Source: BP-464 sp963825415
GTDB taxonomy: Bacteria > Actinomycetota > Thermoleophilia > Solirubrobacterales > Solirubrobacteraceae
Direction: 5' to 3'
Assembly (NCBI GenBank): GCA_963825415.1
Contig: CAWGTD010000013.1
Location: 191,305-255,304, forward strand
Length of the DNA: 64,000 nt
Under the pieces are notes generated by a model. That model made no database searches and had not been told where the DNA came from. It saw nothing but the letters and a program-made list of their open reading frames with translations. Position 1 is the first letter of the stretch. The number at the start of each line of letters is the position of its first letter. Both the position numbers and the translations under genes were made by a program. Below, piece by piece: positions 7,512 to 16,620 of this stretch.

Positions 7512-8355
7512 TCAGTCGGCGAGCGCGACGAGCCGGATCTCGTCGGGGTCGCGGGTGATCAGCGCGCCGTCGCGATCCTCCACCGGGGCGCCGGCCGCCT
7601 CCAGCCGCTCGCGCAGCGCCGCCAGCGCGTCGGCGCCGCCCACGCGCAGCCGCACGTCGTCCAGGCCGGGCAGCTCGCGCGGCCCGGCCGCCGCGCCGCG
7701 CGACATCCACGTGTTCAGCCCGATGTGGTGGTGATAGCCGCCGGCCGCCACGAACGCGGCCTGGTCGGTCATCCGCGCCATCAGCTCGAGGCCGACCGTT
7801 TCCGTCCAGAACGCGACCGACCGACCCAGCTCGGAGACCTTCAGGTGCACGTGGCCGATGTCGACGGTCAGCGGGCCGTCCGGATCGCCGGACCGCGCCG
7901 GCTTCCAGCAGGCTCTCGAGGTCGAGCGGCGCCGTGAACATGCCCACCTTCTCGCCCGGCGCGGGCGGCGGCCACGCCTCCCGCGGACGATCGACGTACA
8001 GCTCGACCCCGTTGCCGTCGGGATCGTCGAGATAGAGCGCCTCGGAAACCCCGTGGTCGGACGCACCGGTCAGAAGCCCTGCCCGCACCACGCGCTCCAG
8101 CGCTCGGCCGAGCGCCGCGCGGTCGGAGTAGCGCAGGGCCGTGTGGAACAGGCCGGTCGCCGCGCGTGGCGCGCGGCCGCCGGTCACGCCGTCTTCGACG
8201 ACTCGAACGAGCGGCGCCCCGTCCCAACCCAGCTCACCGCTGCCGATCTCCTGCAATCCCGCAACCTCGCGGTAGAAGGCTTCCGAACGGCCGCGATCGG
8301 CGCTGCGCAGGGTCACGCCGGCGACGGCGGTGGCGGGCGGCAGCATCGGGGGCAT
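7512..8355 (-). CDS. Two-module VOC protein (catechol dioxygenase CatE-like), one frameshift
   Basis: About 280 residues across an indel near 7892-7901. Module 1 has VTLRSADRGRSEAFYREVAGL, TGLFHTALRY and EALYLDDPDGNGVELYVDRP. Module 2 has VDIGHVHLKVSELGRSVAFW, then GLELMAR and YHHHIGLNTW. The paired HTALRY, GVELY, HVHLKV and HHIGLN sites are as in CatE-like extradiol dioxygenases. That similarity suggests a metal-dependent oxygenase or related enzyme, but the substrate is unknown. TAGCTT eight bases before the ATG at 8355 may be a -10 for a near-leaderless message. Confidence 0.8.
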
Positions 8356-8392
8356 CGGCGCGCAAGCTAGCGGGTAGCCCGACAACCAGAAG

Positions 8393-8809
8393 ATGGTTTC
8401 TTACGACCTCGACATCGACCTGGCGGTCGAGCCCGCCAGCGTTCCTCGCGCCCGCCTCGCGGTCGAGCGCAGGGCTCGCGATGCCGGCGCCTGCCCGAGC
8501 ACCCTCGACGCAATGCGCCTGGCGGTCAGCGAGGCCTGTTCCAACGTCGTCCAGCACGCCTACGCCGGCCGTGACCACGGCCGCTTTCGCCTGCAGGTCG
8601 GCGTCGACGACGGCGTCCTGTGCGTCGCGGTCTACGACGAGGGCAAGGGCATGCGCCCCCGGAACGACAGCCCCGGGATGGGCCTCGGTCTGTCGCTGAT
8701 GGCCTACGTCTCCGACGAGCTGAAGATCCGCAAGGAGCCCGGGGCCACCTGGGTCGAGCTGTGCTGGCGGCTCGACGAGCAGCCGCCCGCCGTCGCGCAC
8801 ACGGCCTAG
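8393..8809 (+). CDS. Anti-sigma-factor type ATP-binding protein (RsbW-like kinase fold)
   Basis: 138 residues of the small GHKL ATPase family. The N box is LAVSEACSNVVQHAY, the G1 region VAVYDEGKGM, and G2 is PGMGLGLSLMAY. Proteins of this type (RsbW, SpoIIAB) bind a sigma factor and phosphorylate an anti-anti-sigma partner in general stress control. No partner gene is adjacent, so the regulated sigma factor is unknown. It starts from an ATG preceded by CAGAAG. Confidence 0.85.
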   Translation: MVSYDLDIDLAVEPASVPRARLAVERRARDAGACPSTLDAMRLAVSEACSNVVQHAYAGRDHGRFRLQVGVDDGVLCVAVYDEGKGMRPRNDSPGMGLGLSLMAYVSDELKIRKEPGATWVELCWRLDEQPPAVAHTA

Positions 8810-8812
8810 CGC

Positions 8813-11162
8813 TCAGAGCTTCGGCAACCGCTGGGTCAGAGAGAGGGCCGGCGCGAAGAGGTCGCCCTCCGAGCCGACGCGGCGCAGCACGTCGTCGGTG
8901 GTGAAGGTCAGCAGCTCCGCGTCGGAGGCCTCGTGGCACGCGCGGACCTCGTCCCACGTGACCGGCGTCGACACCGTCGGCCGTTCACGCGCGCGCGTCG
9001 AGTACACGTTGACGGTGGTCTTGTGCTCGTCGTTCTGGCTCCAGTCGACGAGCACCTTGCCCTTGCGCAGGTCCTTGCTCTGGCGCGAGACGACCTTCTC
9101 GGGCGCCTCGCCCTCGAGCAGCTCGGCGACCGCCTTGGCGAACGGCTTGGTGTCGTCGTAGGTCACCGCCGAGTTCAGCGGCACGTAGATCTGAAGCCCC
9201 TTGGAGCCCGACGTCTTCGCCACGCACTCGAGCCCGAGGCCCTCGAACATCCCGCGCAGCCACTCCCCCACCTCGCAGCACTCGACGATCGTCGCGGGCT
9301 CGCCGGGGTCGAGGTCGAAGACCATCATCGTCGGCCGGGTCTGCGACTTGGCCAGCGCCAGCGACGTGTGCAGCTCGATGTCGGCCAGGTTGGCGAGCCA
9401 GACGAGCGTCGCGCGGTCGTTGGCCAGGCAGAAGTCGATCTGCTTGGACTGCAGCTTGACCTTCTTGGTCGCCACCCAGTCAGGGCGGTGCGACGGGCAC
9501 TGCTTCTCGTAGAAGTACTTCTCGTCCACCCCGTTCGGGTAGCGCTTGAGCGTCAGCATCCGGCCCTCGAGGTGCGGCAGCAGCGTCGGGGCGATCGCCG
9601 CGAAGTAGTCGACGAGGTCGGACTTCGTGAAGCCGGTCTTCGGATAGAGGACCTTGTCGGGGTTCGACAGGCGCACGCTGCGGCCGTCGACCTCTACCTC
9701 GACGGCCTTGTCCTTGCCCTTGCCGGTCCGCTTCGCGCCCGCCATCAGGGGACCGGTACCCCCGACGAGCCCCTTGTACGAGGGCGCGCGCAGCCGGCCC
9801 TCCTTCGTCCACTCGACGAACTCGACCTCGCACTGCAGGCGCGGCTCGACGAAGATCGCGCCGCGCGGCACGCCCGCGGTCGAGAACGGGCTCTTGTCCG
9901 TTTCGAGCGGACCCAGGAGGCCGGCCAGCTTGTCGAGCTCGGGCTCGGTGAAGCCCGTGCCGACCTTGCCGGAGTACCGCAGCCCGCCCTCGCCGTCCGG
10001 CAGGCCGATGAGCAGCGCGCCGATCCGCTCCCGCCGCCGGCCCTCGCCCGACATCCAGCCGCCGATCACGACCTCCTCGCGCGTGACGTTCTTGACCTTG
10101 ACCCACCCGCGCGAGCGGCGGCCCGGGTCGTAGATCGAGTCCAGCCGCTTGCCGACGATGCCCTCGAGCCCCTGGGTGCGCGCCGCCTCCTGAACCTCGG
10201 CGCCGTGGCCGATCACGTGGTCCGGCGTCTGCCAGCGCTCACCGTTGAGGTCGAGCTCGGCCAGCAGCTCGCGCCGTCGCTCGTAGGGCTCGCGCAGCAG
10301 CGAATGGCCGTCGAGCCAGAGCAGGTCGAAGATCACGTAGCTCACCGGGTTGGACTTCGCCAGCCGCCGGATCTGGGTCTCCGAGGTCAGGTGCATGCGC
10401 CCCTGGAGCGCAGAGAAGCTCGGCCGGCCGTCGTCGTCGAACGCCACGACCTCGCCGTCGAGCACCGCCCGGTGTGAGCTGAGCGCGCGGTTGAGCTTCG
10501 ACAGCTCGGGATAGCGCGGCGTGATCTCGTTGAGGTTGCGGCTGTGGAAACGCAGCCGGCCGGGCTCCGAGTGCGCGATCGCGCGGACGCCGTCCCACTT
10601 GATCTCGAACGCCCAGCGACCGTCGTCGGGCGGCAGCGGCCCGGCCGTGGCGAGCATCGGCGCGACCTGCTCGGGCATCGGCTCCGCCGTCGGGTCGGCG
10701 GCCGCGCCCATCCGGTGGATCATCCAGTTCTTGGGGTTCTCGTCCTTGTCGGTGGCGAACAGCGCGTAGCGCGCGCTCAGCCGCTCGCCGTGCAGGGTGA
10801 CCTCGACCTTCCTCGGCTCCCACTTGTGCAGCTCGAACGTGCCGTGGTCCCAGATCGTCATCGTGCCGGCGCCGTAGCTGCCCTTGGGGATCTCGCCGTG
10901 GAAGTCCAGGTACTCCAGCGGGTGGTCCTCGGTGCGCACGGCCAGCCGGTTCTGCTTGGGCTCCTCGGGGATGCCGTTGGGCACCGCCCAGGAGGCCAGC
11001 GCGCCTTCGTGCTCGAGGCGCAGGTCCCAGTGCAGGCGCGTCGCGTGGTGTTCCTGGATGACGAAGCGCGCCTGGCCCGTCCCCCGCCTTCGCCTTGCCC
11101 GCGGGCTCGGGCGACGCCTTGAAGTCGCGCTTGCCGCGGTAGGTCTTCAGCCGGTCGCTCAC
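8813..11162 (-). CDS. ligD: DNA ligase D (phosphoesterase-ligase-polymerase), one frameshift
   Basis: Non-homologous end-joining enzyme of about 782 residues once an indel near 11081-11090 is corrected. Domain order is 3'-phosphoesterase (RFVIQEHHATRLHWDLRLEH, EIPKGSYGAGTM), ATP-dependent ligase with the nucleotidyl lysine in FEIKWDGVRAIA, then primase-polymerase (LSNPDKVLYPKTGF, MVFDLDPGE, TSGSKGLQIYVPL). This is the Pseudomonas order, not the polymerase-first mycobacterial order. The GTG at 11162 overlaps the stop of the upstream acyltransferase. No Ku gene is in view. Confidence 0.93.
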
Positions 11163-11877
11163 GGCGTGCCGAGCGGCTTGATCGGGCGTGCGGGCACGCC
11201 GCCGACCAACCAGCTCGCGGCGTACTCCCCGGCCACCAGGACCGCGCCCGCGGCCACCACCGCGTTGCGCCGGACCGTGGCGCCGCGCAGCACCACGACG
11301 TTGGTCGCCAGCAGCACGTTGTCCTCCACCAGCACCGGCTCGACCGACAGCGGCAGATCCAGAAACCAGGTGTCGGTGCCGTCGTGGGCGTGGTCGGAGT
11401 CGGTGATCGAGACGCGGTCGCCAAGGCCGACATGGGCGCCGAGCCAGACGCGCTCGACGCAGTGCAAGGTCGACGAACGCCCAGCACCACGCGGCGGCCG
11501 ACCGTCAGCTCCCCACCGGACTTCAGCTCGCAGTGGTCGCGCACCTGGACGTGCTCGCCCAGGCGGATGCTGCCGCCGCGCACCTGGAGGCGCACGTGGT
11601 CCTGGAGGACGGCGCCGTCGCCGACCTCGATGACGTGGTCGTCACCGGGCCGCACGTCGAGGACCAGGTCGCGGCCGACCCGGACGTTCGCCCCCACCGC
11701 GATCGACAGCGTGCCGCCGGAGCGCTCGTCGCCGGCGTCGAGATCGAGCCGCGGGCGGCCGGCGATTCGCAGGTTCGGCCCGGCGACCAGCTGCAGCCGC
11801 ACGCCGTGCCGGCGCAGGCGCGCGCGCAACGCGAGCGTCCAGCCCAGGCGGCGCAGTCGGCGGATCGCGGCCATCAC
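11159..11877 (-). CDS. Hexapeptide-repeat acyltransferase, one frameshift
   Basis: About 240 residues with left-handed beta-helix hexapeptide repeats (VRVGRDLVL, IRLGEHVQV, CELKSGGELTVG). After an indel near 11474, VWLGAHVGLGDRVSI and VVVLRGATVRRNAVVAAGAVL follow. It ends in the typical VGGVPARPIK. These proteins transfer acetyl or other acyl groups to sugars or lipids. The GTG at 11877 is chosen because TAGGAT lies exactly six bases upstream. The final TGA overlaps the ligD GTG, but the two functions seem unrelated. Confidence 0.82.
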
Positions 11878-11883
11878 GCCGCG

Positions 11884-11889
11884 ATCCTA
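11884..11889 (-). promoter_or_regulatory. Candidate -10 element of the acyltransferase-ligD unit
   Basis: TAGGAT on the minus strand ends six bases before GTG 11877, placing transcription start at or next to the start codon (leaderless). Confidence 0.45.
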
Positions 11890-11904
11890 GGCATCCGGCG
11901 GGCG

Positions 11905-12180
11905 TCAGCCCCCCGCGACAGCCGGCAGGATCTGCACCTCGGCGCCATCGGGCACCGGGGTCTCCAGCCCGTCGAGGAAGCGGATGTCCTCGCCACCGAC
12001 GTAGACGTTGACGAACCGGCGCAGCGCGCCGCCGTCGTCGGAGATGCGGTCGCGCAGCTCGGCGTGGGTCTCGTAGACCGACTGGAGCACCTCGCCGACC
12101 GTCGCGCCCTCGCCGCTGACGACGGCCTCGCCGCCGGTGGTCGCGCGCAGCTGGGTCGGCAGCTTGACCGTGACCGCCAT
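11905..12180 (-). CDS. ThiS/MoaD-like sulfur-carrier protein ending in Gly-Gly
   Basis: 91 residues with the beta-grasp pattern of MoaD, ThiS and CysO. It starts MAVTVKLPTQLR, has LRRFVNVYVGGEDIRFL in the middle and ends EVQILPAVAGG. The terminal GG is the site that is adenylated and thiocarboxylated in active carriers. Its ATG overlaps the TGA of the threonine-synthase-like gene (TGATG), so both are made from one message under a SAM-I riboswitch. This points to sulfur or methionine metabolism rather than molybdopterin or thiamine synthesis, whose other genes are absent. Confidence 0.88.
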   Translation of the reverse strand: MAVTVKLPTQLRATTGGEAVVSGEGATVGEVLQSVYETHAELRDRISDDGGALRRFVNVYVGGEDIRFLDGLETPVPDGAEVQILPAVAGG

Positions 12181-13439
12181 CAGACGCCCACCCGTTCGCC
12201 GACGGCGCTCTGGAACGCGTCGTAGGTGGGCTCGATCTCGAACGCGTCGAACGTCCCGCGCACGGCGTCGAGGGTCTTCAGCCCCTCGCCGGTGATCACG
12301 AGGACGACCCGCTCGTCACGGCCGATGTCGCCGCGCGCGGCGAGCTTGGCCAGCGTCGCCACGGTGACGCCGCCGGCGGTCTCGGTGAAGACCCCGGTCG
12401 TCTCGGCGAGCAGCCGGATGCCGGCGCGGATCTCGTCGTCGGTCACCGCGTCGATCGACCCGCCGCTGCGGTGGGCCAGCTCGAGCGCGTAGGGCCCGTC
12501 GGCGGGGTTTCCGATCGCCAGCGACTTGGCGATCGTGTCGGGCTTGACGGGGCGGCAGACGTCCTGGCCGGTCTCGAACGCGGTCGCGACCGGGGCGCAG
12601 CCGGCGGCCTGCGCGCCGTTCATCGTCGGCAGCTCGCCCTCGAGCAGGCCGAGCTCGATCCACTCCTCGAAGCCCTTGGCGATCTTCGTGTAGAGCGAGC
12701 CGGAGGCGACCGGCACGATGCAGCGGTCGGGCAGCTGCCAGCCGAGCTGCTCGGCGATCTCGTACGCCAGGGTCTTCGACCCCTCGGCGTAGTAGGGGCG
12801 CATGTTGACGTTGACGAACGCCCAGCCCTCGTTCTCGCCCGACAGCTCGGTGCAGAGGCGATTCACGTCGTCGTAGTTGCCCTTGACCTTGACGAGGTTC
12901 GTTCCGTAGACGCCCGTCGCGAGGACCTTCTGCTCCTCGAGGTCGGCCGGGATGAAGACGTAGGACTCGAGGCCGAGCGCGGCGGCCTGTGCCGCGACGG
13001 CGTTGGCCAGGTTGCCGGTCGACGCGCAGGCGAGGACCTCGAAGCCGAGCTCGCGGGCGCGCGCGCTCGCCACCGAGACGACGCGGTCCTTGAACGAGTG
13101 CGTCGGGTTGGCCGCGTCGTTCTTCACCCAGACCTCGCCGAGGCCGAGCCGCTCGGCCAGCCGGTCGGCGCGGATCAGCGGCGTGCAGCCCGCCGGCAGT
13201 CCGAAGCGCGACGAGCGCCGGCTCGACGGCCCGGGCGGCGCCTCGAGCGGCAGGAAGTCCGCGTAGCGCCAGATGTTCTGCGGCCCGCCCTGGATGCGCC
13301 GGCGGGTCGCCGCGACGTCGATCACCGGAGCCTTCGAGTAGGCGACCTCGAGCGGCCCGAAACAGCGTTCGCACACGTAGCGAGCGTCGAGGGGATAGAC
13401 CTCCTCACACTCACGACACTTCAGGGACTCCGCTGCCAT
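12180..13439 (-). CDS. Threonine-synthase-like PLP enzyme under SAM riboswitch control
   Basis: 419 residues, a fold-type II PLP enzyme most like threonine synthase. Residues 6-30 form a four-cysteine ribbon (CRECEEVYPLDARYVCERC). The PLP lysine is in NPTHSFKDRVVS, the phosphate loop is ACASTGNLANAV, and VPVASGSLYTKIAKG follows. ThrC makes threonine from O-phosphohomoserine, but hom and thrB are not nearby. A SAM-I riboswitch upstream and a ThiS-like sulfur carrier downstream suggest it may instead, or also, transfer sulfur to O-phosphohomoserine or a similar acceptor. That alternative is inference. ATG 13439 has GGAGG eight bases upstream. Confidence 0.85.
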   Translation of the reverse strand: MAAESLKCRECEEVYPLDARYVCERCFGPLEVAYSKAPVIDVAATRRRIQGGPQNIWRYADFLPLEAPPGPSSRRSSRFGLPAGCTPLIRADRLAERLGLGEVWVKNDAANPTHSFKDRVVSVASARARELGFEVLACASTGNLANAVAAQAAALGLESYVFIPADLEEQKVLATGVYGTNLVKVKGNYDDVNRLCTELSGENEGWAFVNVNMRPYYAEGSKTLAYEIAEQLGWQLPDRCIVPVASGSLYTKIAKGFEEWIELGLLEGELPTMNGAQAAGCAPVATAFETGQDVCRPVKPDTIAKSLAIGNPADGPYALELAHRSGGSIDAVTDDEIRAGIRLLAETTGVFTETAGGVTVATLAKLAARGDIGRDERVVLVITGEGLKTLDAVRGTFDAFEIEPTYDAFQSAVGERVGV

Positions 13440-13445
13440 TTGAAA

Positions 13446-13472
13446 AACCTCCGCCGGTAAGTGGCGGAGGTT
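13446..13472 (-). terminator. Riboswitch expression platform: terminator-like, RBS-hiding hairpin
   Basis: AACCTCCGCC and GGCGGAGGTT form a perfect 10-base stem with a 7-base loop, followed by a T run on the minus strand (13447-13443). The 3' arm contains the GGAGG ribosome-binding site of the threonine-synthase-like gene. It can therefore act as an intrinsic terminator, as a block to translation, or as both when SAM is bound. Confidence 0.75.
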
Positions 13473-13488
13473 CGGGTGAAGCCCCAGC

Positions 13489-13588
13489 CACATCTCACAG
13501 GAATTGGCACCTTCCCGGTCGGGCCATATGGCCTTCGCGGGGGTTGCCGGGGTTTCAACGGGCCAGTCCCTCCACCCCTCTGGATGTG
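13489..13588 (-). promoter_or_regulatory. SAM-I (S-box) riboswitch
   Basis: The minus strand reads CACATC (P1 5' arm), then GGTGGAGGGACTGGCCC, GTTGAAACC, CCGGCAACC, a variable P3 stem around CCATATGG, GGTGCCAATTCC, and GATGTG (P1 3' arm). P1 closes with six Watson-Crick pairs. The kink-turn and the GGTGCCAATTCC segment are diagnostic of SAM-I. It lies 17 bases upstream of the RBS-hiding hairpin of the threonine-synthase-like gene, so high SAM should turn the two-gene unit off. Confidence 0.93.
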
Positions 13589-13648
13589 TCCAGCTATGTG
13601 GGCCGGGACCATAGCAGGCGCTCATGCAGGATCGGCCGGGCGTCTGGG

Positions 13649-13654
13649 TAGACT
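13649..13654 (+). promoter_or_regulatory. Candidate -10 element of corA
   Basis: TAGACT lies ten bases before the chosen corA ATG, so the transcript would be leaderless or nearly so. Confidence 0.45.
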
Positions 13655-13664
13655 CGCTGGCGCG

Positions 13665-14706
13665 ATGCCGTTCGACGCGAACATCGACGCGGATGACCCG
13701 CCGAGTCCCGATGCCGAGCCTTCCGAAGCCCCGGTTCGGTCGCTCCTCCCGCATTCGCGGGCGGGCCGTCGTCGCTGCGCCCGAGCCTGACGCGCCCCGC
13801 GTCGAGATCGTCGAGGCCGAGGGCCTCCGCTGGATCAACATCGAGCGCCCGCGCCTTGCCGACCGCGCCTGGCTGGAGGAGCACTTCGACTTCCATCCGC
13901 TCGACTACGAGGACGTCTTCTCGCGCAACCAGCGCCCCAAGGTCGACGAGTACGACAGCTACCTCTTCGTCGTCCTGCACTTCCCGCGCTTCGACAAGGC
14001 GATCAGCCGGCTCAACGCGGCCGAGCTCGACGTGTTCATCGGGCCCGACTACGTCATCACGCTGCCCAACGAGCGCCTCGACGCCGTCGAGTACCTCTTC
14101 GAGCGCTGCCGCACGCGCGAGGAGATGCGCGAGCAGATCTTCTCCAAGGGCCCCGGCTACCTGCTCTACAAGATCGTCGACGACTGCGTCGACTCGGGCT
14201 TCCCGATGCTCAACAAGATCGGCAACAAGCTCGAGCGCATCGAGGACGACATCTTCGAGGGCCGCTCGCGCGAGGTCGTGCGCGACATCTCCGACGCCAA
14301 GCAGGAGATCATCAACTTCCGCAAGATCGTGCGCCCGCAGCGCGGCGCGCTGAAGGACCTCGAGCGGACCAAGCGCTACATCCCCGAGACGCTCGAGGTC
14401 TATTTCGACGACATGAACGATGCGTCGGAGCGCATCTGGGACATGCTCGAGAACTTCAAGGAGGTGGCCGAGGCGCTGGAGGCCACCAGCGAGTCCGAGC
14501 TGTCGCACCGCCTCAACGACGTGCTGCGGGTGCTCACCGCGTTCAGCGTGATCATCCTGCCGCTCACCCTGATCTCGGGCGTGTGGGGCATGAACGTCCG
14601 GGTGCCGGGCGAGGGCAGCACCCACGCGTTCTGGGCGATCCTCGGGCTGATGCTGGCGGTCCTCGTCAGCATGGTCGTGTACTTCCGCCGCCGCGGCTGG
14701 CTCTGA
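13665..14706 (+). CDS. corA: CorA-family magnesium/cobalt transporter, frameshift near the N-terminus
   Basis: About 346 residues if one extra base near 13762 is removed. The start ATG 13665 gives an acidic N-terminus (MPFDANIDADDPPSPDAEPS) in one frame and then RAVVAAPEPDAPRVEIVEAEG in the next. The long cytoplasmic funnel domain includes FHPLDYEDVFSRNQRPK and YVITLPNERL. The two C-terminal helices are VLTAFSVIILPLTLISGVWGMN, quoted as ILPLTLISGVWGMN, and FWAILGLMLAVLVSMVVYF. The GMN signature marks the ion entry. Without the correction, an ATG at 13711 would give a shorter protein. Confidence 0.9.
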
Positions 14707-14752
14707 CGCGGCGCCATCGCGCGGGCCGGTAACCGGCCCCGCAGGGCCGGTG

Positions 14753-14758
14753 TAGGTT
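14753..14758 (+). promoter_or_regulatory. Candidate -10 element of the lipid kinase gene
   Basis: TAGGTT ends six bases before the GTG at 14765, the same spacing seen at several other apparently leaderless genes here. Confidence 0.4.
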
Positions 14759-14764
14759 GGCCTC

Positions 14765-15757
14765 GTGCCGTCCGCGCCGCCGCTGGACTCCCTGGAACGC
14801 CTCGCCGACACGTGGGCGCTCGAAGGGCCCACCGAGCGCAAGCGGTTGCTCATCATCGTCAACCCGTACGCGACGACGGTGAGCGTCCGGCTGAAGAACC
14901 TCGTCGTCTACGCACTCCAGGGTCGCTACGACGTCACGGCGGTGGAGACCAAGGGCCGCGGGCACGCGACCGAGCTGTGCCGCGAGGCCGTCGAGGAGCA
15001 GTACGACGTCGTGGTCGCGTTCGGCGGCGACGGCACGGTCAACGAGGCCGCCAACGGGCTCGCGGGATCCGACGTTCCGCTGACCTGCCTGCCCGGCGGA
15101 GCGACGAACGTCTTCGGCAAGATGCTCGGCGTCCCCGGCGAGATCGTCGACGCCACCGAGCACCTGCTCCGCCTCGCCGACGCCTGGGAGCCGCGTCGCG
15201 TCGATCTGGCGCGGGTCAACGGGCGGCACTTCACGTTCTCGGCCGGGCTGGGGCTCGACGCCAGCGTCGTCGAGCGCGTCGACAGCCACCCGTACCGCAA
15301 GGCACGCTTCGGCGCCTGGTACTACACCTACGCGGCGATCACCACCTTCCTGGCCGGATACGTGGTCCGACCGCCGCGGCTGGCAGTCGAGCTGCCCGAT
15401 GGCGCGCAGCTCGACGGCGTCACCGTGATCGTCCAGAACGGTGATCCGTACACCTACTTCCAGAATCGCCCGGTGCGCGTGGCCGACGGCGGCGCGCTCC
15501 AGAACGGCACGCTCTCGGGCGCGGTGCTGAAGCGCTCGACACCCACGATCATGCCCTCGGTCATCTGGCGCGTGTTCGCCAAGCGCGCCCGCCTGACCCG
15601 GCATCGCGCCGTCGACGGCTTCACCGGCGTCGAGGAGCTGGTCGTGCGCAGCGTCGACGGCCACGAGCTGCCGCTGCAGTGCGACGGCGACCACATCGGC
15701 GCCGTCACCGAGGCCCGCTTCGGCATCGCGCCGCGGGCGCTCTGCGTCGTCGGTTAG
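14765..15757 (+). CDS. Diacylglycerol/lipid kinase family protein (YegS/DagK-like)
   Basis: 330 residues from GTG. The catalytic domain has LLIIVNPYAT, the GGDGTVNEAANGL nucleotide loop and LPGGATNVFGKMLG. A C-terminal beta domain follows (LELPLQ-type strands, ending ARFGIAPRALCVV). Members phosphorylate diacylglycerol, sphingosine or other lipids at the membrane. The exact lipid is not evident. It follows corA by 58 bases on the same strand and converges with the GNAT gene. Confidence 0.87.
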   Translation: MPSAPPLDSLERLADTWALEGPTERKRLLIIVNPYATTVSVRLKNLVVYALQGRYDVTAVETKGRGHATELCREAVEEQYDVVVAFGGDGTVNEAANGLAGSDVPLTCLPGGATNVFGKMLGVPGEIVDATEHLLRLADAWEPRRVDLARVNGRHFTFSAGLGLDASVVERVDSHPYRKARFGAWYYTYAAITTFLAGYVVRPPRLAVELPDGAQLDGVTVIVQNGDPYTYFQNRPVRVADGGALQNGTLSGAVLKRSTPTIMPSVIWRVFAKRARLTRHRAVDGFTGVEELVVRSVDGHELPLQCDGDHIGAVTEARFGIAPRALCVVG

Positions 15758-15767
15758 CTGGCTAGAG

Positions 15768-15839
15768 GGTGCCGGAGGCCGAGGGCACCGACCGCGGAGC
15801 GGTTGGTCTATGGCGGCCGGAGGTGGGCCCCTCCCGGCC
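15768..15839. terminator. Two stem-loops between convergent genes, likely terminator region
   Basis: GGTGCC (15768) pairs with GGCACC (15784), and GGCCGG-AGG (15815) pairs with CCTC-CCGGCC (about 15830-15839). They lie between the stops of the lipid kinase gene and the GNAT gene. There is no strong T run, so termination is inferred from position and fold. Confidence 0.4.
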
Positions 15840-15855
15840 GGAGGCCGGATGGTGT

Positions 15856-16620
15856 CTAGTCGGCGTTGTAGCCGACCTGCGTGGCGACGATCCGGTAGCC
15901 GGCGCGCTGGTAGATCCGCGCGGCGGCCTCGTCGGCCGCCGATAGCCACGCCACCTGGGCGCCGGCCGCGAACGCCCGCGCGGTGGCGTCGGCGGTCACG
16001 GCGCCGGCGATGCCCCGGCGCCGATGCGCGGGCAGGGTGGCCACGCCGACGATCTCGATGACGCCGTCGACCTGCGGCAAGGCCACCGCGGTGCCAAGAA
16101 CCTCTTCACCGCTGGTCGCGGCCACGCGCACCGATCCGGTCCCGCGGCGCGCCCACCGTGCGATCTCCTCGTCGGTGATCGGCTCGTCGTCGTCGAAGGC
16201 CTCGCGCTGCGTGAGCATGAACCGGCGGATCCGCTGCGGCGGCGAGTCGGGCTCGAAGGACTCGATCGCCACCCCCGCCGGCGGATCGGGCTGCTGCAAC
16301 TCGGCGGGCTCGCAGATGAGGACCGGGATGCGCTCGGTCAGCCGCCATCCGTGTGCCTCGAGCAGCGGCGGCAGCTCGGGCGAGAGATCCTCGATGAACT
16401 CCAGCCGCGGCGTGCGGCCGCGCGCGCGGAACGCCTCCTCGAGCTCGGGCAGCGCCCCGGCGGCGTCCGCGCCGGTGCCCGGGTCGGGAACGGCGGAGCT
16501 GAGGTAGAACGTCTCGCGCATCAGGTCGATCGCCGCGGCGAACGGCCCGACCCGGAGGCTCTCGCGGTCGCTCGAGTTGACGACGACGACGCTGTGCTGC
16601 AGACGCTCGAGCAGGATCAG
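15856..16620 (-). CDS. GNAT-family N-acetyltransferase
   Basis: About 254 residues. The C-terminal half is a GNAT domain with IEIVGVATLPAHRRRGIAGA as the acetyl-CoA pyrophosphate loop and EAAARIYQRAGYRIV as the last helix-strand. The N-terminal half (RESLRVGPFAAAIDLMRETF) has no clear signature. No ATG, GTG or TTG is evident at the 5' end. A CTG at 16620, overlapping the relA stop as CTGA, is used, so the start is uncertain. The substrate is unknown. Confidence 0.75.
   Translation of the reverse strand: MILLERLQHSVVVVNSSDRESLRVGPFAAAIDLMRETFYLSSAVPDPGTGADAAGALPELEEAFRARGRTPRLEFIEDLSPELPPLLEAHGWRLTERIPVLICEPAELQQPDPPAGVAIESFEPDSPPQRIRRFMLTQREAFDDDEPITDEEIARWARRGTGSVRVAATSGEEVLGTAVALPQVDGVIEIVGVATLPAHRRRGIAGAVTADATARAFAAGAQVAWLSAADEAAARIYQRAGYRIVATQVGYNAD

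Noticed and set aside
13440..13664. Coding sequence upstream of the threonine-synthase-like gene in the same frame (to 13841)
   Set aside because: The frame is open by chance through the riboswitch. The ATG at 13439 has a well-spaced GGAGG, and the upstream residues have no homologous pattern.
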